A stretch of DNA of 64,000 nucleotides from Aliidiomarina sedimenti (GCF_003986955.1 NZ_PIPN01000007.1:27586-91585); one strand, 5' to 3'; counted from the stretch's first letter, positions 54,936 through 63,676 are shown. Program-made: numbers and translations. The notes: generated by a model not told the origin, from the sequence alone.

Positions 54936-55631
54936 ATGAACAGCATTGTTGTTAATGGCCTCCGCTTTCACTACCCAGCGCAAACTGAACCAACACTGGA
55001 TATAGGCCAACTTGAAATAGCCCGCGGCGAACGCGTATTTCTGTATGGGCCTAGCGGCAGCGGTAAATCGACCTTATTGTCGGTGTTAGCTGGCATCCAT
55101 CGTCCTCAAAGCGGCACTGTCGCCATCGAAGACACCGATATCACCGCCTTAACCGCACGCCAACGGGACCATTTCCGCGCCCATCACATTGGCTATATTT
55201 TTCAGCAATTCAATTTGTTGCCTTATCTCGACTGCATTCACAATGTGGCCCTGGCCTGTGAGTTTTCCAACGTTCGCCGTCAACGTCTGCAACAACGCAA
55301 TATAAGCCCGGAAGACGAAGCAGCCCGTTTGCTCAATCAGCTTGGCATAAGCCATGAGATGCATTCTCGCCGGGCCAGCGAGCTTAGTGTGGGTCAGCAA
55401 CAACGGGTTGCCGCAGCCCGTGCCTTAATCGGCAGTCCGGAATTGATTATCGCCGATGAGCCGACCTCCGCACTGGACGCTGACAGCCGCCTGAGTTTTC
55501 TCAAACTATTGTTTGCAGAGTGCGAGCGCGCCGGCAGTACCTTGTTGTTTGTTTCACACGATGCCGAACTGGCAAGTCAGTTTGACCGCAGCCTGTCGCT
55601 GTCAGCACTCAACCAGTCAGCGGAGGCTTAA
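54936..55631 (+). CDS. ABC transporter ATP-binding protein of the MacB/LolD type
   Basis: The 231-residue ATPase has Walker A YGPSGSGKSTLL, a Q-loop in GYIFQQFNLLPYLDCIHNV, and Walker B LIIADEPTSALD, the layout of LolD/MacB-type ATPases. The signature is LSVGQQQRVAAARAL, with Val in place of the usual second Gly of LSGGQ. The ATG at 54936 is preferred to the GTG one codon before it because GGAG then lies at five bases. Its stop overlaps the start of the permease gene (TAATG). The partner permease has an unusual histidine-rich loop, and a DUF3299 gene follows, so a role linked to metal ions is possible. Confidence 0.87.
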   Translation: MNSIVVNGLRFHYPAQTEPTLDIGQLEIARGERVFLYGPSGSGKSTLLSVLAGIHRPQSGTVAIEDTDITALTARQRDHFRAHHIGYIFQQFNLLPYLDCIHNVALACEFSNVRRQRLQQRNISPEDEAARLLNQLGISHEMHSRRASELSVGQQQRVAAARALIGSPELIIADEPTSALDADSRLSFLKLLFAECERAGSTLLFVSHDAELASQFDRSLSLSALNQSAEA

Positions 55632-56944
55632 TGAAACTATTTAAATTAGCCTGGGCCAGCCTGTTAAGCCGCAAAGCCAATGCGCTGCTAACTGTGGTCG
55701 CCATTGCAATTAGTGTCATGTTGCTGCTCGGTGTAGACCGGGTCAGCCAGCAAACACGGGCAGGCTTTGCCAATACTATTTCCGGTACCGACCTGATTGT
55801 TGGCGCCCGTAGTGGCCCGGTGAACCTGTTGCTGTTCTCGGTTTTTCACATCGGCTACCCGAGCAGCAATGTCAGCTGGGACGCGTATGCACATTGGCGG
55901 GAGCATGAACAGGTGGCGTGGTCTATTCCGATCGCGTTAGGCGATAGCTTCCGCGGCCATCCTGTGATTGCAACCGACCACAACTTTTTCGACCATTTTC
56001 AGTATGGCCAGCGACAATCCGTCCAGTTCGCAGAGGGCCACCCCTTCGAACATTCCGCAGAGGCAGTGCTCGGTGCCCGGGTAGCAAAAGAACAAGGCCT
56101 GCGGCCATCCGATGAGGTCGTCATTTCGCATGGCACGGGCAGCGTTAGTTTTCATCAGCACGACGAGGATCCGGTTCAGATCAGTGGCGTACTGGCACCA
56201 ACCGGAACGCCGCTTGATAACGCCGTTTTTATTCCGCTGGTTGGGCTGGCGACAATGCACGGGGAACACCAGGCAGAAGAACCACAAAGCCCCCCTTCAT
56301 TCAGTCAACAATCCGTTCCTCAGGAAGACGAAGAGCACGAGCACGAGCACGAGCACGAGCATGAGGTCGCTCTCGATTCGGAGCAACCGATTGACAGTTT
56401 AAGTGCATTTTTTGTTGGCCTTCACAGTCAACCACGCGCCATTTTTATGCAACGGATGATAAACACCTGGGGCCAGGAGCCGCTGACCGCACTCATGCCC
56501 GGCGCCACCCTGCAGGAACTCTGGCGTACGCTCAACATGTTTGAACGAGTGCTGGCCATTGTCTCTGGCTTCGTCTTGTTGACCGGACTGATTGGCATGC
56601 TGGCTACCCTGTTAGCGAGCCTGCAGGAACGCCGCCGCGAAATGGCTGTCTTACGCTCATTGGGTGCAGGCCCCGGTACCATATTCAGTCTTCTGGTCAG
56701 TGAAGCTTTTGTTCTCACTGTGACAGGCATCGGCGTCGGCGTGGCCTTGCTGTATGCTGCCCTGTACGCACTCGCGCCCTGGATCGAATACAGTTTTGGG
56801 GTCGTTATCCACATCAGTTGGCCCTCTGTGGTAGAGTGGCAACGGATGGCTATCGTATTAGTTGCTGGCACCGTTATTAGCTGCTTGCCTGCATGGCGAG
56901 CCTACCGTAATTCTTTGGCAGACGGATTAACTATTAAATTATGA
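55631..56944 (+). CDS. ABC permease (FtsX/MacB type) with histidine-rich periplasmic loop
   Basis: The 437-residue protein has TM1 at about residues 17-37, a long periplasmic domain (about 40-300) and three transmembrane helices near the C-terminus (about 310-430), the FtsX-like MacB topology. The region about 185-250 is rich in His, Glu and Asp, with HQHDEDP, HGEHQAEE and a run of alternating Glu-His (residues 235-245). That run is a likely metal-binding site and comes from a 6-base repeat. It overlaps the ATPase gene by one base and the DUF3299 gene by four. The topology fits mechanotransmission as in LolCDE or MacB, but no substrate is known. Confidence 0.82.
   Translation: MKLFKLAWASLLSRKANALLTVVAIAISVMLLLGVDRVSQQTRAGFANTISGTDLIVGARSGPVNLLLFSVFHIGYPSSNVSWDAYAHWREHEQVAWSIPIALGDSFRGHPVIATDHNFFDHFQYGQRQSVQFAEGHPFEHSAEAVLGARVAKEQGLRPSDEVVISHGTGSVSFHQHDEDPVQISGVLAPTGTPLDNAVFIPLVGLATMHGEHQAEEPQSPPSFSQQSVPQEDEEHEHEHEHEHEVALDSEQPIDSLSAFFVGLHSQPRAIFMQRMINTWGQEPLTALMPGATLQELWRTLNMFERVLAIVSGFVLLTGLIGMLATLLASLQERRREMAVLRSLGAGPGTIFSLLVSEAFVLTVTGIGVGVALLYAALYALAPWIEYSFGVVIHISWPSVVEWQRMAIVLVAGTVISCLPAWRAYRNSLADGLTIKL
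56333..56365 (+). repeat. In-frame GAGCAC hexamer repeat encoding Glu-His
   Basis: Five near-perfect copies of GAGCAY run in tandem (the last has CAT in place of CAC) and end with GAG. Each unit encodes Glu-His, so slipped-strand changes in copy number would alter the length of the histidine-rich loop without breaking the frame. Confidence 0.85.
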
Positions 56945-57447
56945 TAAAACTCGCGTCCACTTCGACCCTGTTTACGTTAACACTGGCAACCGTGTTGGCT
57001 GCATTCAGTCACGCCACACTGGCCAGTGACGCCCGAACCCTCGAGTGGGACGAACTGAAACCGGACGATTGGCAGCCGCCAGCCGTGCGCAGCCGGGCAT
57101 TCTACGAACAGAATCCTGACGCTCAGGTGCAAACCAATTTAGATGCCCCGGTGGTAGAAGAGCTGGATGGCCAGACTGTGCGTATTCCTGGCTATGTAGT
57201 GCAACTGGAAGGCGATGATCGGAGTGTGACTGAGTTCCTGTTGGTCCCGTATTTTGGCGCCTGTATTCATGTCCCGCCGCCACCGCCGAACCAGATTATC
57301 CACGTTCGTTTTCCCGAAGGTGTACCCTACGCGACCACCTATGACGCCGTCTGGGTAGAAGGTACTATCAAGGTTGATCGTAGCGAAAGTGATATTGCTG
57401 TTACCGGCTACGTCATCGACGCTACCGAAGTAGTCTCTTACTTCTAG
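56941..57447 (+). CDS. DUF3299 family exported protein
   Basis: The 168-residue protein has a signal peptide (about residues 1-28, ending THASLA-like SHATLAS) and the DUF3299 core: VRIPGYVVQLEGD, LLVPYFGACIHVPPPPPNQII and YDAVWVEGTIKV. The Cys-x-His in GACIHVPPPPPN is invariant in the family as I recall it and could bind a metal. The ATG overlaps the permease stop by four bases, so the three genes form one translationally coupled unit. From memory, DUF3299 genes often accompany such ABC genes and a zinc-binding DUF2796 (ZrgA) protein; no DUF2796 gene is present here. Confidence 0.82.
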   Translation: MIKLASTSTLFTLTLATVLAAFSHATLASDARTLEWDELKPDDWQPPAVRSRAFYEQNPDAQVQTNLDAPVVEELDGQTVRIPGYVVQLEGDDRSVTEFLLVPYFGACIHVPPPPPNQIIHVRFPEGVPYATTYDAVWVEGTIKVDRSESDIAVTGYVIDATEVVSYF

Positions 57448-57481
57448 CGCCTCGACCCGTGGTCACTCCTGCACAGGGGGA

Positions 57482-59683
57482 CTACACGCATGGGTTCTCC
57501 GCTACATAGGCTTTCAACGCTTCCAGGTTCATCGCCTTGGCGTAGAGATACCCCTGCGCCTGCTGGACCTGCAACTGACGGAAGTAATCAGCCTGAGCCT
57601 CGGTTTCAATACCTTCCGCAAGCGTTTGCAGACCAAGCCGATGACCCATATTAATAATCGTCTCGATTATGACCGCACCACTATGGGTATGCGCAGAACG
57701 CACAAATTCGCGGTCAATTTTAAGCTTATCCAAAGGCAGCCGCTGGACGTAACTTAACGACGAAAAGCCGACTCCAAAATCGTCAATTGCAATGCGCACA
57801 CCCTGTGCCTTCAGTTGTTGCAGTACCCGGGCAACCAGGTTCGGGTCATCCATAACGATGGATTCGGTAATCTCGACCTCCAGCCGTTGTGCCGGCACCT
57901 GATGTCTGGCCAGCACGTCGGCCACCTCACCCGCAAAGTTATTCTGTCTGAACTGCGGCACAGAGACATTGACTGCCATTCGAAAGTCATCGCAAACGTC
58001 ACCCGCTATCTCGTTCATCGCCTGGCAGGCCTGTTCGAGCACCCAGTGCCCTATATCCAGAATCAAACCTGAGTACTCAGCCAGTGGAATGAAAATATCT
58101 GGCGCTATAAAGCTTCCATCTGCCTGCGGCCAGCGCAACAACGCTTCGACCCCAACCAGCCGCCCCGTCCCTAGTTCAATCTGAGGCTGGAACCATAGCT
58201 GCAAACGACGCTGAAGGAAATCGCTGCGCAGATTGCGTACCAGATCCAGCCTGCGCTCTGTTTCCGCCTGCATACTCGGATGATAAAAGGCATTCGCTTC
58301 GATACGATGATTTTTCGCATTCTTCAACGCAATATATGCCTGTTTCAGCGCGTCCAGCCCGTCCAGGGCCTGATGTTTGTTAGAAAACCCAGTGGTCATT
58401 AACACCGGAATGCGATGCTCATCGACGGTGAAAGGTTCCACAAAGGAGTCGCGCATGCTATCCGGGGTTACGCCCTGGGGGCGACTTAAAATGCCAAATA
58501 CATCGGCACTAATTCTTGCCACTAGTGAAGGAGGTGGAAATTGCACAGCGAGGTGGTTACCAACAGCCTGGATCAGCTTATTGCCAACATCCTGCCCCAG
58601 TGCGTCGTTTACATCTGAAAAGTGGTTTATATCAGTAATTGCGACCACAAAGTCCTTGCCATCCACGAGCGCACTGTCGAGCTGACGGATAAACTCAGCG
58701 CGGTTTGCCAGTCCGGTAAGACTATCTTTGTATGCCGCGGTGCGCAGGTCTTCAAATAGCTTTACGTTTTCAAAACCGATGGCAATATTTGCCAGAAACA
58801 ACTGGATTAACTTTTGGTTGACGTCGCTTAGCTGCTCACTGCTTTCGATAAAAGCAGCGGCCTGAATCCCTTTTGCGTCAATATAAAATACGCTGGCGTC
58901 ATCCAGGAATAAATGTTCTCTGCGCTCCAGGCAGCGGCGTACTGCGTTCACAATGAAGGGGCTCTCGATGGACTCGAGTGGTTGCTGAATGCCCTTTGCA
59001 AAATGCCCGGCTGCACCGAGGACGAGAATATCGTTCTGTGCATCCAGCTGCCGTACACACAGCAGACCTTCGGGTTTTAAACCTAACAACGACGCCAGTT
59101 GTGTCACTACACCTTCGGAAAAGTTATAAATCGAATGCCGTTCCATCAAATTGGCAGCAGCGTTGACTATCTTCTCAAGGCCCCGGCGGCTTTCATTAAT
59201 AGTGCGGATCTGCTGGTAGGAACGCAGCGATGAGATGACCGTGGTCAGCAATTTAGCCCTGGTCAGATCGGTTTTCGTTTTATAGTCGTTAATATCGTAC
59301 TGAAGAATAACCCGTTCTTCCGGGGCATACCCTGGCTGACCGGTACGAAGAACAATTCGTACCTCATCATTTTCGAGATCTTCACGAATCGCTTTTGCCG
59401 CCCGTAAACCGGCATCATCGGTCTCCATCACCACATCAAGTAAAACCATGGCGATATCAGGCGTTGACTGCAAACATTGCAGGGCTTCTGCTGCGCTATA
59501 GGCATGCACAAAGCGAAGGGGCTTATTATCCAGCGTCACACCGGACAATGCCAGTTTGGTCACCGAGTGGATTTCGTCATCATCATCGACTATCAATACT
59601 ATCCAAGGCTGTTTGTGCTGCGTGCTTTGGGCTGACACGCTATGCTCTTGGGCAAAAACTAGTTTTTCATCCGTGTCGTTCAT
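57482..59683 (-). CDS. Response regulator with DUF3369, degenerate GGDEF and EAL domains
   Basis: This 733-residue protein links an N-terminal receiver (about 28-150, phosphoacceptor D83 in LLDVVMETDD), a DUF3369 sensor region (about 165-310), a GGDEF-like domain (about 315-470) and an EAL domain (about 485-730). The GGDEF site reads SADVF at 392-396, so cyclase activity is not expected. The EAL site looks complete: E513 in VEALLRW, the Asp pair in DDFGVGFSS (634-642), K655 and E690. It is therefore predicted to degrade cyclic di-GMP when phosphorylated. The cognate histidine kinase is not adjacent. A GGGGTGA ribosome binding site precedes the ATG. Confidence 0.92.
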   Translation of the reverse strand: MNDTDEKLVFAQEHSVSAQSTQHKQPWIVLIVDDDDEIHSVTKLALSGVTLDNKPLRFVHAYSAAEALQCLQSTPDIAMVLLDVVMETDDAGLRAAKAIREDLENDEVRIVLRTGQPGYAPEERVILQYDINDYKTKTDLTRAKLLTTVISSLRSYQQIRTINESRRGLEKIVNAAANLMERHSIYNFSEGVVTQLASLLGLKPEGLLCVRQLDAQNDILVLGAAGHFAKGIQQPLESIESPFIVNAVRRCLERREHLFLDDASVFYIDAKGIQAAAFIESSEQLSDVNQKLIQLFLANIAIGFENVKLFEDLRTAAYKDSLTGLANRAEFIRQLDSALVDGKDFVVAITDINHFSDVNDALGQDVGNKLIQAVGNHLAVQFPPPSLVARISADVFGILSRPQGVTPDSMRDSFVEPFTVDEHRIPVLMTTGFSNKHQALDGLDALKQAYIALKNAKNHRIEANAFYHPSMQAETERRLDLVRNLRSDFLQRRLQLWFQPQIELGTGRLVGVEALLRWPQADGSFIAPDIFIPLAEYSGLILDIGHWVLEQACQAMNEIAGDVCDDFRMAVNVSVPQFRQNNFAGEVADVLARHQVPAQRLEVEITESIVMDDPNLVARVLQQLKAQGVRIAIDDFGVGFSSLSYVQRLPLDKLKIDREFVRSAHTHSGAVIIETIINMGHRLGLQTLAEGIETEAQADYFRQLQVQQAQGYLYAKAMNLEALKAYVAENPCV

Positions 59684-59875
59684 CTACGATCACCCCAGTG
59701 CTTTTTCAACAGCACCACCGCATTTGTAAATAATATGTTTGATTTTCAATGTAAACCAAAAGTCGCATTATAGATAGTAAAAATGGCCGGTCTGTCTTTG
59801 CACAAAATTCACTCAAGGATTTGTCCAAACCAGCCGATACAATACGGATGATCCAGGTAAATTCCCGAGGAACGA

Positions 59876-60796
59876 ATGACACGAGTATCCAGACTTGAGC
59901 GCGCGACAACGGTTCCAAAAGTGCGGGGCGTGAAAGCCAGTAAAGCAAATCAGGAGAGCAAAGCCATACCGGCAGGCAAACGCTCTGAAACGCGAAAAGC
60001 GATTGGTTCAAGTCGCGACCAACTGGTTCGCAGCTTCCGCTGCCTTGGGATCAATTATCAGGAGCTGGGGATGTCCAGCGAGACGACGGTGCAGTCGCGT
60101 TTGAAAAGCCGACTGCAACAGCGCGAGCGCCGACGCCAGGATAATTTAGAGCGTATTTTCAAGCAGGCGCTGGATTTTGCGCCTGACAAAATGAGCGGAG
60201 ACGAACTCGACCTTGACTGGCTACAAAGCTTCGTCGCCCAGGCAGAGGATATTTCCAATCCGTCGATGCAAAAGCTCTGGGCAAAGATCCTGGCGTCCGA
60301 AAGTGCGCGTCCTGGTAGTTTTTCGCTGCGTTCCATTACTACCTTACGCCAGCTTACCAGTCGCGAAGCCGATGTATTACGTCGGGCTCAGGGGCTGACG
60401 GCTTACGACCCTCTGCATTTAAGCTATAAAATAATAACCGGCTATTATCGACGACCCAGTTTATTTACGTACCTCACGCTGGATAAGCCAGTGCAGCTGA
60501 ATATCGCTCGCGCAGGGTTAAGCTATCCGGATCTGCTGACACTAAGTCAACTCGACATTATGTATCCGAGCACTATTGAGAGCGGAGAATTGACTAAAGG
60601 ACAGAGCATTAAGCTTAATTACGGTGAGAAAGTACTGGAGCTAACCGCTCAGCGTCGGGGGTTGGTGATGACCTACCATAAATTTACTGCGCAAGGTGAA
60701 GAGCTGCTAAAACTCATTCCCAGTGCTCCGCAAACCCCTTACCTGGGCCTGGTTGAAGACCATTTTAGCCGCGACTTTTCACTGAGCGTACGCTAA
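59876..60796 (+). CDS. TIGR03899 family protein of unknown function
   Basis: The 306-residue protein looks like the TIGR03899 family seen in Alteromonadales and Vibrionales, from memory of its layout. The first 45 residues are highly basic and disordered (KVRGVKASKANQESK). Residues 65-120 contain an arginine-rich helix (RLQQRERRRQDNLERIFKQ), and the middle has the landmark MQKLWAKILASESARPGSFS, shared with DUF2806-like proteins. No catalytic motif is apparent. GAGGAA lies close to the ATG. The gene stands alone, and its stop codon lies in the loop of a 12-base-pair hairpin. Confidence 0.72.
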   Translation: MTRVSRLERATTVPKVRGVKASKANQESKAIPAGKRSETRKAIGSSRDQLVRSFRCLGINYQELGMSSETTVQSRLKSRLQQRERRRQDNLERIFKQALDFAPDKMSGDELDLDWLQSFVAQAEDISNPSMQKLWAKILASESARPGSFSLRSITTLRQLTSREADVLRRAQGLTAYDPLHLSYKIITGYYRRPSLFTYLTLDKPVQLNIARAGLSYPDLLTLSQLDIMYPSTIESGELTKGQSIKLNYGEKVLELTAQRRGLVMTYHKFTAQGEELLKLIPSAPQTPYLGLVEDHFSRDFSLSVR

Positions 60797-60815
60797 TCCT
60801 CGCACGCTCAGTGAA
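60778..60815. repeat. Perfect 12-bp inverted repeat at a convergent gene junction
   Basis: TTCACTGAGCGT (60778-60789) and ACGCTCAGTGAA (60804-60815) form a perfect stem with a 14-base loop that contains the TIGR03899 stop codon. It may act as a Rho-assisted or bidirectional transcription stop, but it lacks a T-run on either side. Confidence 0.65.
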
Positions 60816-60828
60816 GGTCACACAGGGC

Positions 60829-61548
60829 TTAGAAATGCAGTTGAAAGCCTACGAACGGCCCTTTGAACTCAACGTCACTGTACAGGCCTGCTACATCATC
60901 AAACTCAACGCTGAACGAACGGTAACCGACCTGGATGTTTCCATCCAACAAGCCACCCGCACTGAACAGGCGATACTGAATACCCGCTTCAATGTCACGC
61001 AACGAACTGTCGTCGATTGCTAATAAGTGGCCGCGTGCGTATACACTCAAACCACTGAACGGTAAACCGGCGCCTACCATTGCATAAGCAGTTGGTATGG
61101 TTTCTTCTAAATCCCACGAGTTACCATCACGATCCGTTACAAAACCGTTGAAACGCTTGGCGGCAACACCCGCATGCAGGCGAACCAGGGTATTATCGAG
61201 GAAGGTGTAGTACAGTGTCACTGTATCGTGTGATAAGTCGAGTTCAGCAGGCGAGCTGGCAGCGTCTTCGGTGCCATCGAATTCCTCGTAAGAACTCATA
61301 TCCTGGGTTTCGATACGGATATTCGGAATCAAAGGTAATGGATGCTGAAATGCCAACGACAGGCGAGTCTGGTTTTCATCGCTCAATTGGAAATCATTAA
61401 AGTTTTCATCATTGCCGTAACCACCGGAAACATCTGTCATCCAATATTGTGCTTCCCCATACACATCGAATAACAATGCGGCATTGGCTGGTTGACTTGC
61501 CATCGCTGCTGAGAGCGCGACGATTGAGCCGACTATTAAATTTTTCAT
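60829..61548 (-). CDS. TIGR04219 family outer-membrane beta-barrel protein
   Basis: The 239-residue protein has a signal peptide cleaved after ANA (residue 23) and alternating polar/hydrophobic strands. It ends in Phe (GFQLHF), the C-terminal signal recognised by the Bam machinery. LLFDVYGEAQYWMTDVSGGYG near the N-terminus and the repeated short strands fit TIGR04219, an outer-membrane family of unknown role in Alteromonadales and Vibrio. AAGGATGACCA before the ATG supports the start. It is convergent with TIGR03899 and has no clear operon partner. Confidence 0.82.
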   Translation of the reverse strand: MKNLIVGSIVALSAAMASQPANAALLFDVYGEAQYWMTDVSGGYGNDENFNDFQLSDENQTRLSLAFQHPLPLIPNIRIETQDMSSYEEFDGTEDAASSPAELDLSHDTVTLYYTFLDNTLVRLHAGVAAKRFNGFVTDRDGNSWDLEETIPTAYAMVGAGLPFSGLSVYARGHLLAIDDSSLRDIEAGIQYRLFSAGGLLDGNIQVGYRSFSVEFDDVAGLYSDVEFKGPFVGFQLHF

Positions 61549-61672
61549 TGGTCATCCTTTATTAACTATTTTTTTATTCCCGACTGCCTGACGCAGACTA
61601 CTTCTCAATCGCATAGTGTTAAATGTATGCAAAGTCCATTGTATACGTATGGTGAAGTAGGTTAAACAAATT

Positions 61673-62143
61673 TCATCGGACTAAAGGGTGAACCTCAGCC
61701 TCGACGGTTAACGTTTCGCCTGTAGATAAGCGCAGCTCAAGGGTATGTGACTGACCAACCCGCAGCGGGGATTTCAGCTGCATCAGCATTAAGTGATAAC
61801 CGCCTGGCTGCAGAGTAACCGAGCCTCCGGCAGGGATAACCAGCGCATCCAGCTGCTCCATTGCCATCTGCCCATTGTGACGGTGTACATGTTGATGCAA
61901 CTCGAGAGAGGATGCGATGGGCGACTCCGCCGCGACAATTGAAACGTCCTCGCTGCCAGTATTTCGAATCTCGCCGAAGCCAGCTCCATTCTCAGCTCCG
62001 GGGACAGACTCCCGCAACCAAAAGCTTTCAACCTCAATCGTTTCAGCGGCCTGCACGGGACCCAGCATTCCCATTACTATAACCAGTAGCAAGGCTGCAG
62101 ACGATAAAACGCGTTGAATCATTCGATTAAAATAGTGACGCAT
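61673..62143 (-). CDS. Periplasmic copper chaperone PCuAC
   Basis: PCuAC proteins carry Cu(I) in the periplasm for cytochrome oxidase assembly. The 156-residue protein has a signal peptide (cleavage near residue 32, GPVQAAE) and the family copper motif: histidine and methionine in ELHQHVHRHNGQMAMEQ, then HLMLM about 20 residues later (HxM in YHLMLM). GAGGAA five bases before the ATG supports the start. No cytochrome oxidase or SCO gene is nearby. The extra histidines in HQHVHRH are slightly more than the minimum motif requires. Confidence 0.9.
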   Translation of the reverse strand: MRHYFNRMIQRVLSSAALLLVIVMGMLGPVQAAETIEVESFWLRESVPGAENGAGFGEIRNTGSEDVSIVAAESPIASSLELHQHVHRHNGQMAMEQLDALVIPAGGSVTLQPGGYHLMLMQLKSPLRVGQSHTLELRLSTGETLTVEAEVHPLVR

Positions 62144-62195
62144 AAATTCCTCATTGGCGTAGGGTAGACTTGTTAGTAGGCTACTTTACCTGAGA

Positions 62196-62489
62196 TTATG
62201 CGTGTTGGGTACGATCCCGCGTCAACAACCAGATTAAAAGGAAGACCAGTAACAATGGCCAGAGCAGGCTGAAGCCAACAAATAGTAAGGCTATAGCGCC
62301 GGCAATACCGGCCAGCAACAGGCTGCCAAAAACTGTGCCGACGACCAGCATAACGACCCCGACAATAATCAGTGCTGTAAGCCCTGAAACCGTAATACTG
62401 ATAGCGCCCGCAAAAATCGCACTCAATACGCCGGGTGCCAGCCAGAACAGTGCCGCAAGTAATAGACAGAACAAGATAAAACCACGCAT
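62196..62489 (-). CDS. Small hydrophobic membrane protein
   Basis: I do not recognise this 97-residue protein. It is almost entirely hydrophobic, with about three transmembrane segments (residues 3-30, 33-56 and 60-88), and ends with the basic tail LLTRDRTQHA. An earlier TTG is possible, but AGAGGC five bases before the ATG at 62487-62489 is better placed. It lies just downstream of the SDR gene and upstream of PCuAC on the same strand, without overlaps. No domain or conserved polar residue suggests a function. Confidence 0.6.
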   Translation of the reverse strand: MRGFILFCLLLAALFWLAPGVLSAIFAGAISITVSGLTALIIVGVVMLVVGTVFGSLLLAGIAGAIALLFVGFSLLWPLLLVFLLIWLLTRDRTQHA

Positions 62490-62642
62490 AAAGCCTCTCA
62501 AAGCAAATAACGATATAGATTAGTTACTAAGAGTACAAAAGGCGTGCCAAAACTATCTTGTTGATTTTAAATGGAATAAAAATTCCGGGCTAGCACTGTC
62601 GATAAACCACAGGCGAAGTCGACTAATAAATAGTGAATTCGA

Positions 62643-63500
62643 CTAACCGTTCACCGGGGTTCCGCCATTTACATGAATAACCTGCCCGCTGACATAGGAT
62701 GAATCCCGACAGGCAAGATAAACGTAGGCTGGAGCCACTTCGCAGGGCTGACCGGGACGGCCCATAGGCGTGTTAGCACCAAATTCAGCTACCGTTTCTT
62801 GATCAAAAGTAGAGGGGATTAGAGGCGTCCAGATCGGTCCCGGTGCGACCCCATTTACCCGTATCCCTTTTGCTGCGAGATTGATTGCCAGCGAACGGGT
62901 CAGGGACGTTATCGCCCCTTTCGACGATGAATAGTCGAGTAAGATTGGATTGCCTTTGTATGCTGTCACTGAGGTGGTGTTAATGATTGAGCTTCCTTTC
63001 GGCATATGTGCGACCGCGAGCTGAGTTAAATAAAACATCGCAAATACATTGGTGCCAAAGGTCTGTTCAAGTTGTTCCTGAGCGATATCCTCAATGTTCT
63101 CTTTAGGGTGCTGCTCGCCCGCATTGTTAACCAGAACATCTATTTGTGAGTAACGCTGGATGACTTTGTTGATCAGATCATTGCAAACTTCTTTGCTGGC
63201 AAGGTCACCTGAGTAAGTCATTACTTCGCCGCCGAGGTCTTTAACTGCTTGTGCTGTTTCTTTGGCGTCTTTATGTTCCTCTAAATAAACTAATACTACT
63301 TTTGCGCCCTCCTGGGCGTAATGTACGGCCACCGCGCGGCCGATCCCGCTGTCGCCACCGGTGACCACAGCGACCTTACCGACCAGCTTACCAGCTGGTT
63401 TGTAATCCTCAGAAAAGTACTGGGGTTCGGGGTGCATGTTGTGCTCTTTGCCTGGCTGTTCAGACTGTTGCTGGGCAGGTGGTGTCTTTTGCTGGCTCAT
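62643..63500 (-). CDS. SDR family oxidoreductase (YghA-like)
   Basis: The 285-residue short-chain dehydrogenase has an extended N-terminus (about residues 1-40, rich in Pro, Gln and Glu), the nucleotide-binding VTGGDSGIGRAV, DVLVNNAGEQHP, and the catalytic YSSSKGA with Ser and Tyr upstream in INTTSVTAYKG. PMGRPGQPCEVAPAYVYLA is typical of the YghA/general-stress subgroup. The frame is open for 98 further codons upstream, but GGAGGA five bases before the ATG at 63498-63500 and the family length decide the start. It lies downstream of the rrn operon; the substrate is unknown. Confidence 0.9.
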   Translation of the reverse strand: MSQQKTPPAQQQSEQPGKEHNMHPEPQYFSEDYKPAGKLVGKVAVVTGGDSGIGRAVAVHYAQEGAKVVLVYLEEHKDAKETAQAVKDLGGEVMTYSGDLASKEVCNDLINKVIQRYSQIDVLVNNAGEQHPKENIEDIAQEQLEQTFGTNVFAMFYLTQLAVAHMPKGSSIINTTSVTAYKGNPILLDYSSSKGAITSLTRSLAINLAAKGIRVNGVAPGPIWTPLIPSTFDQETVAEFGANTPMGRPGQPCEVAPAYVYLACRDSSYVSGQVIHVNGGTPVNG

Positions 63501-63569
63501 ACTGTCCTCCGTTCGCCTGGGGGAATTTTTGGTTTGTTTTGAAAGCGGATCTAGGTGGTTATTCAAGGT

Positions 63570-63676
63570 TAGCGGAGGAGGGGGGGATTTGCTGATTTTT
63601 ACATTGGTGGTGGATTGGCTGCCGGTGCGTGGATGGTGCTCGGTGTGGGGATGGCTGTCGGTGGTAGATGGGTAGA
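63570..63676 (+). other. G-rich, strand-asymmetric intergenic tract
   Basis: The plus strand carries a run of seven G (63580-63586) and then many GG doublets at short spacing up to 63672, with very few C. An imperfect repeat around GGATGG...TCGGTG is visible twice. It could form two-layer G-quadruplexes. Nothing in it resembles a gene. Confidence 0.5.

Noticed and set aside
62490..62642. Possible small element in the gap between the membrane protein and SDR genes
   Set aside because: Only a five-base GGAAT/ATTCC hairpin and a short TCGACTAA direct repeat were found, neither above chance.
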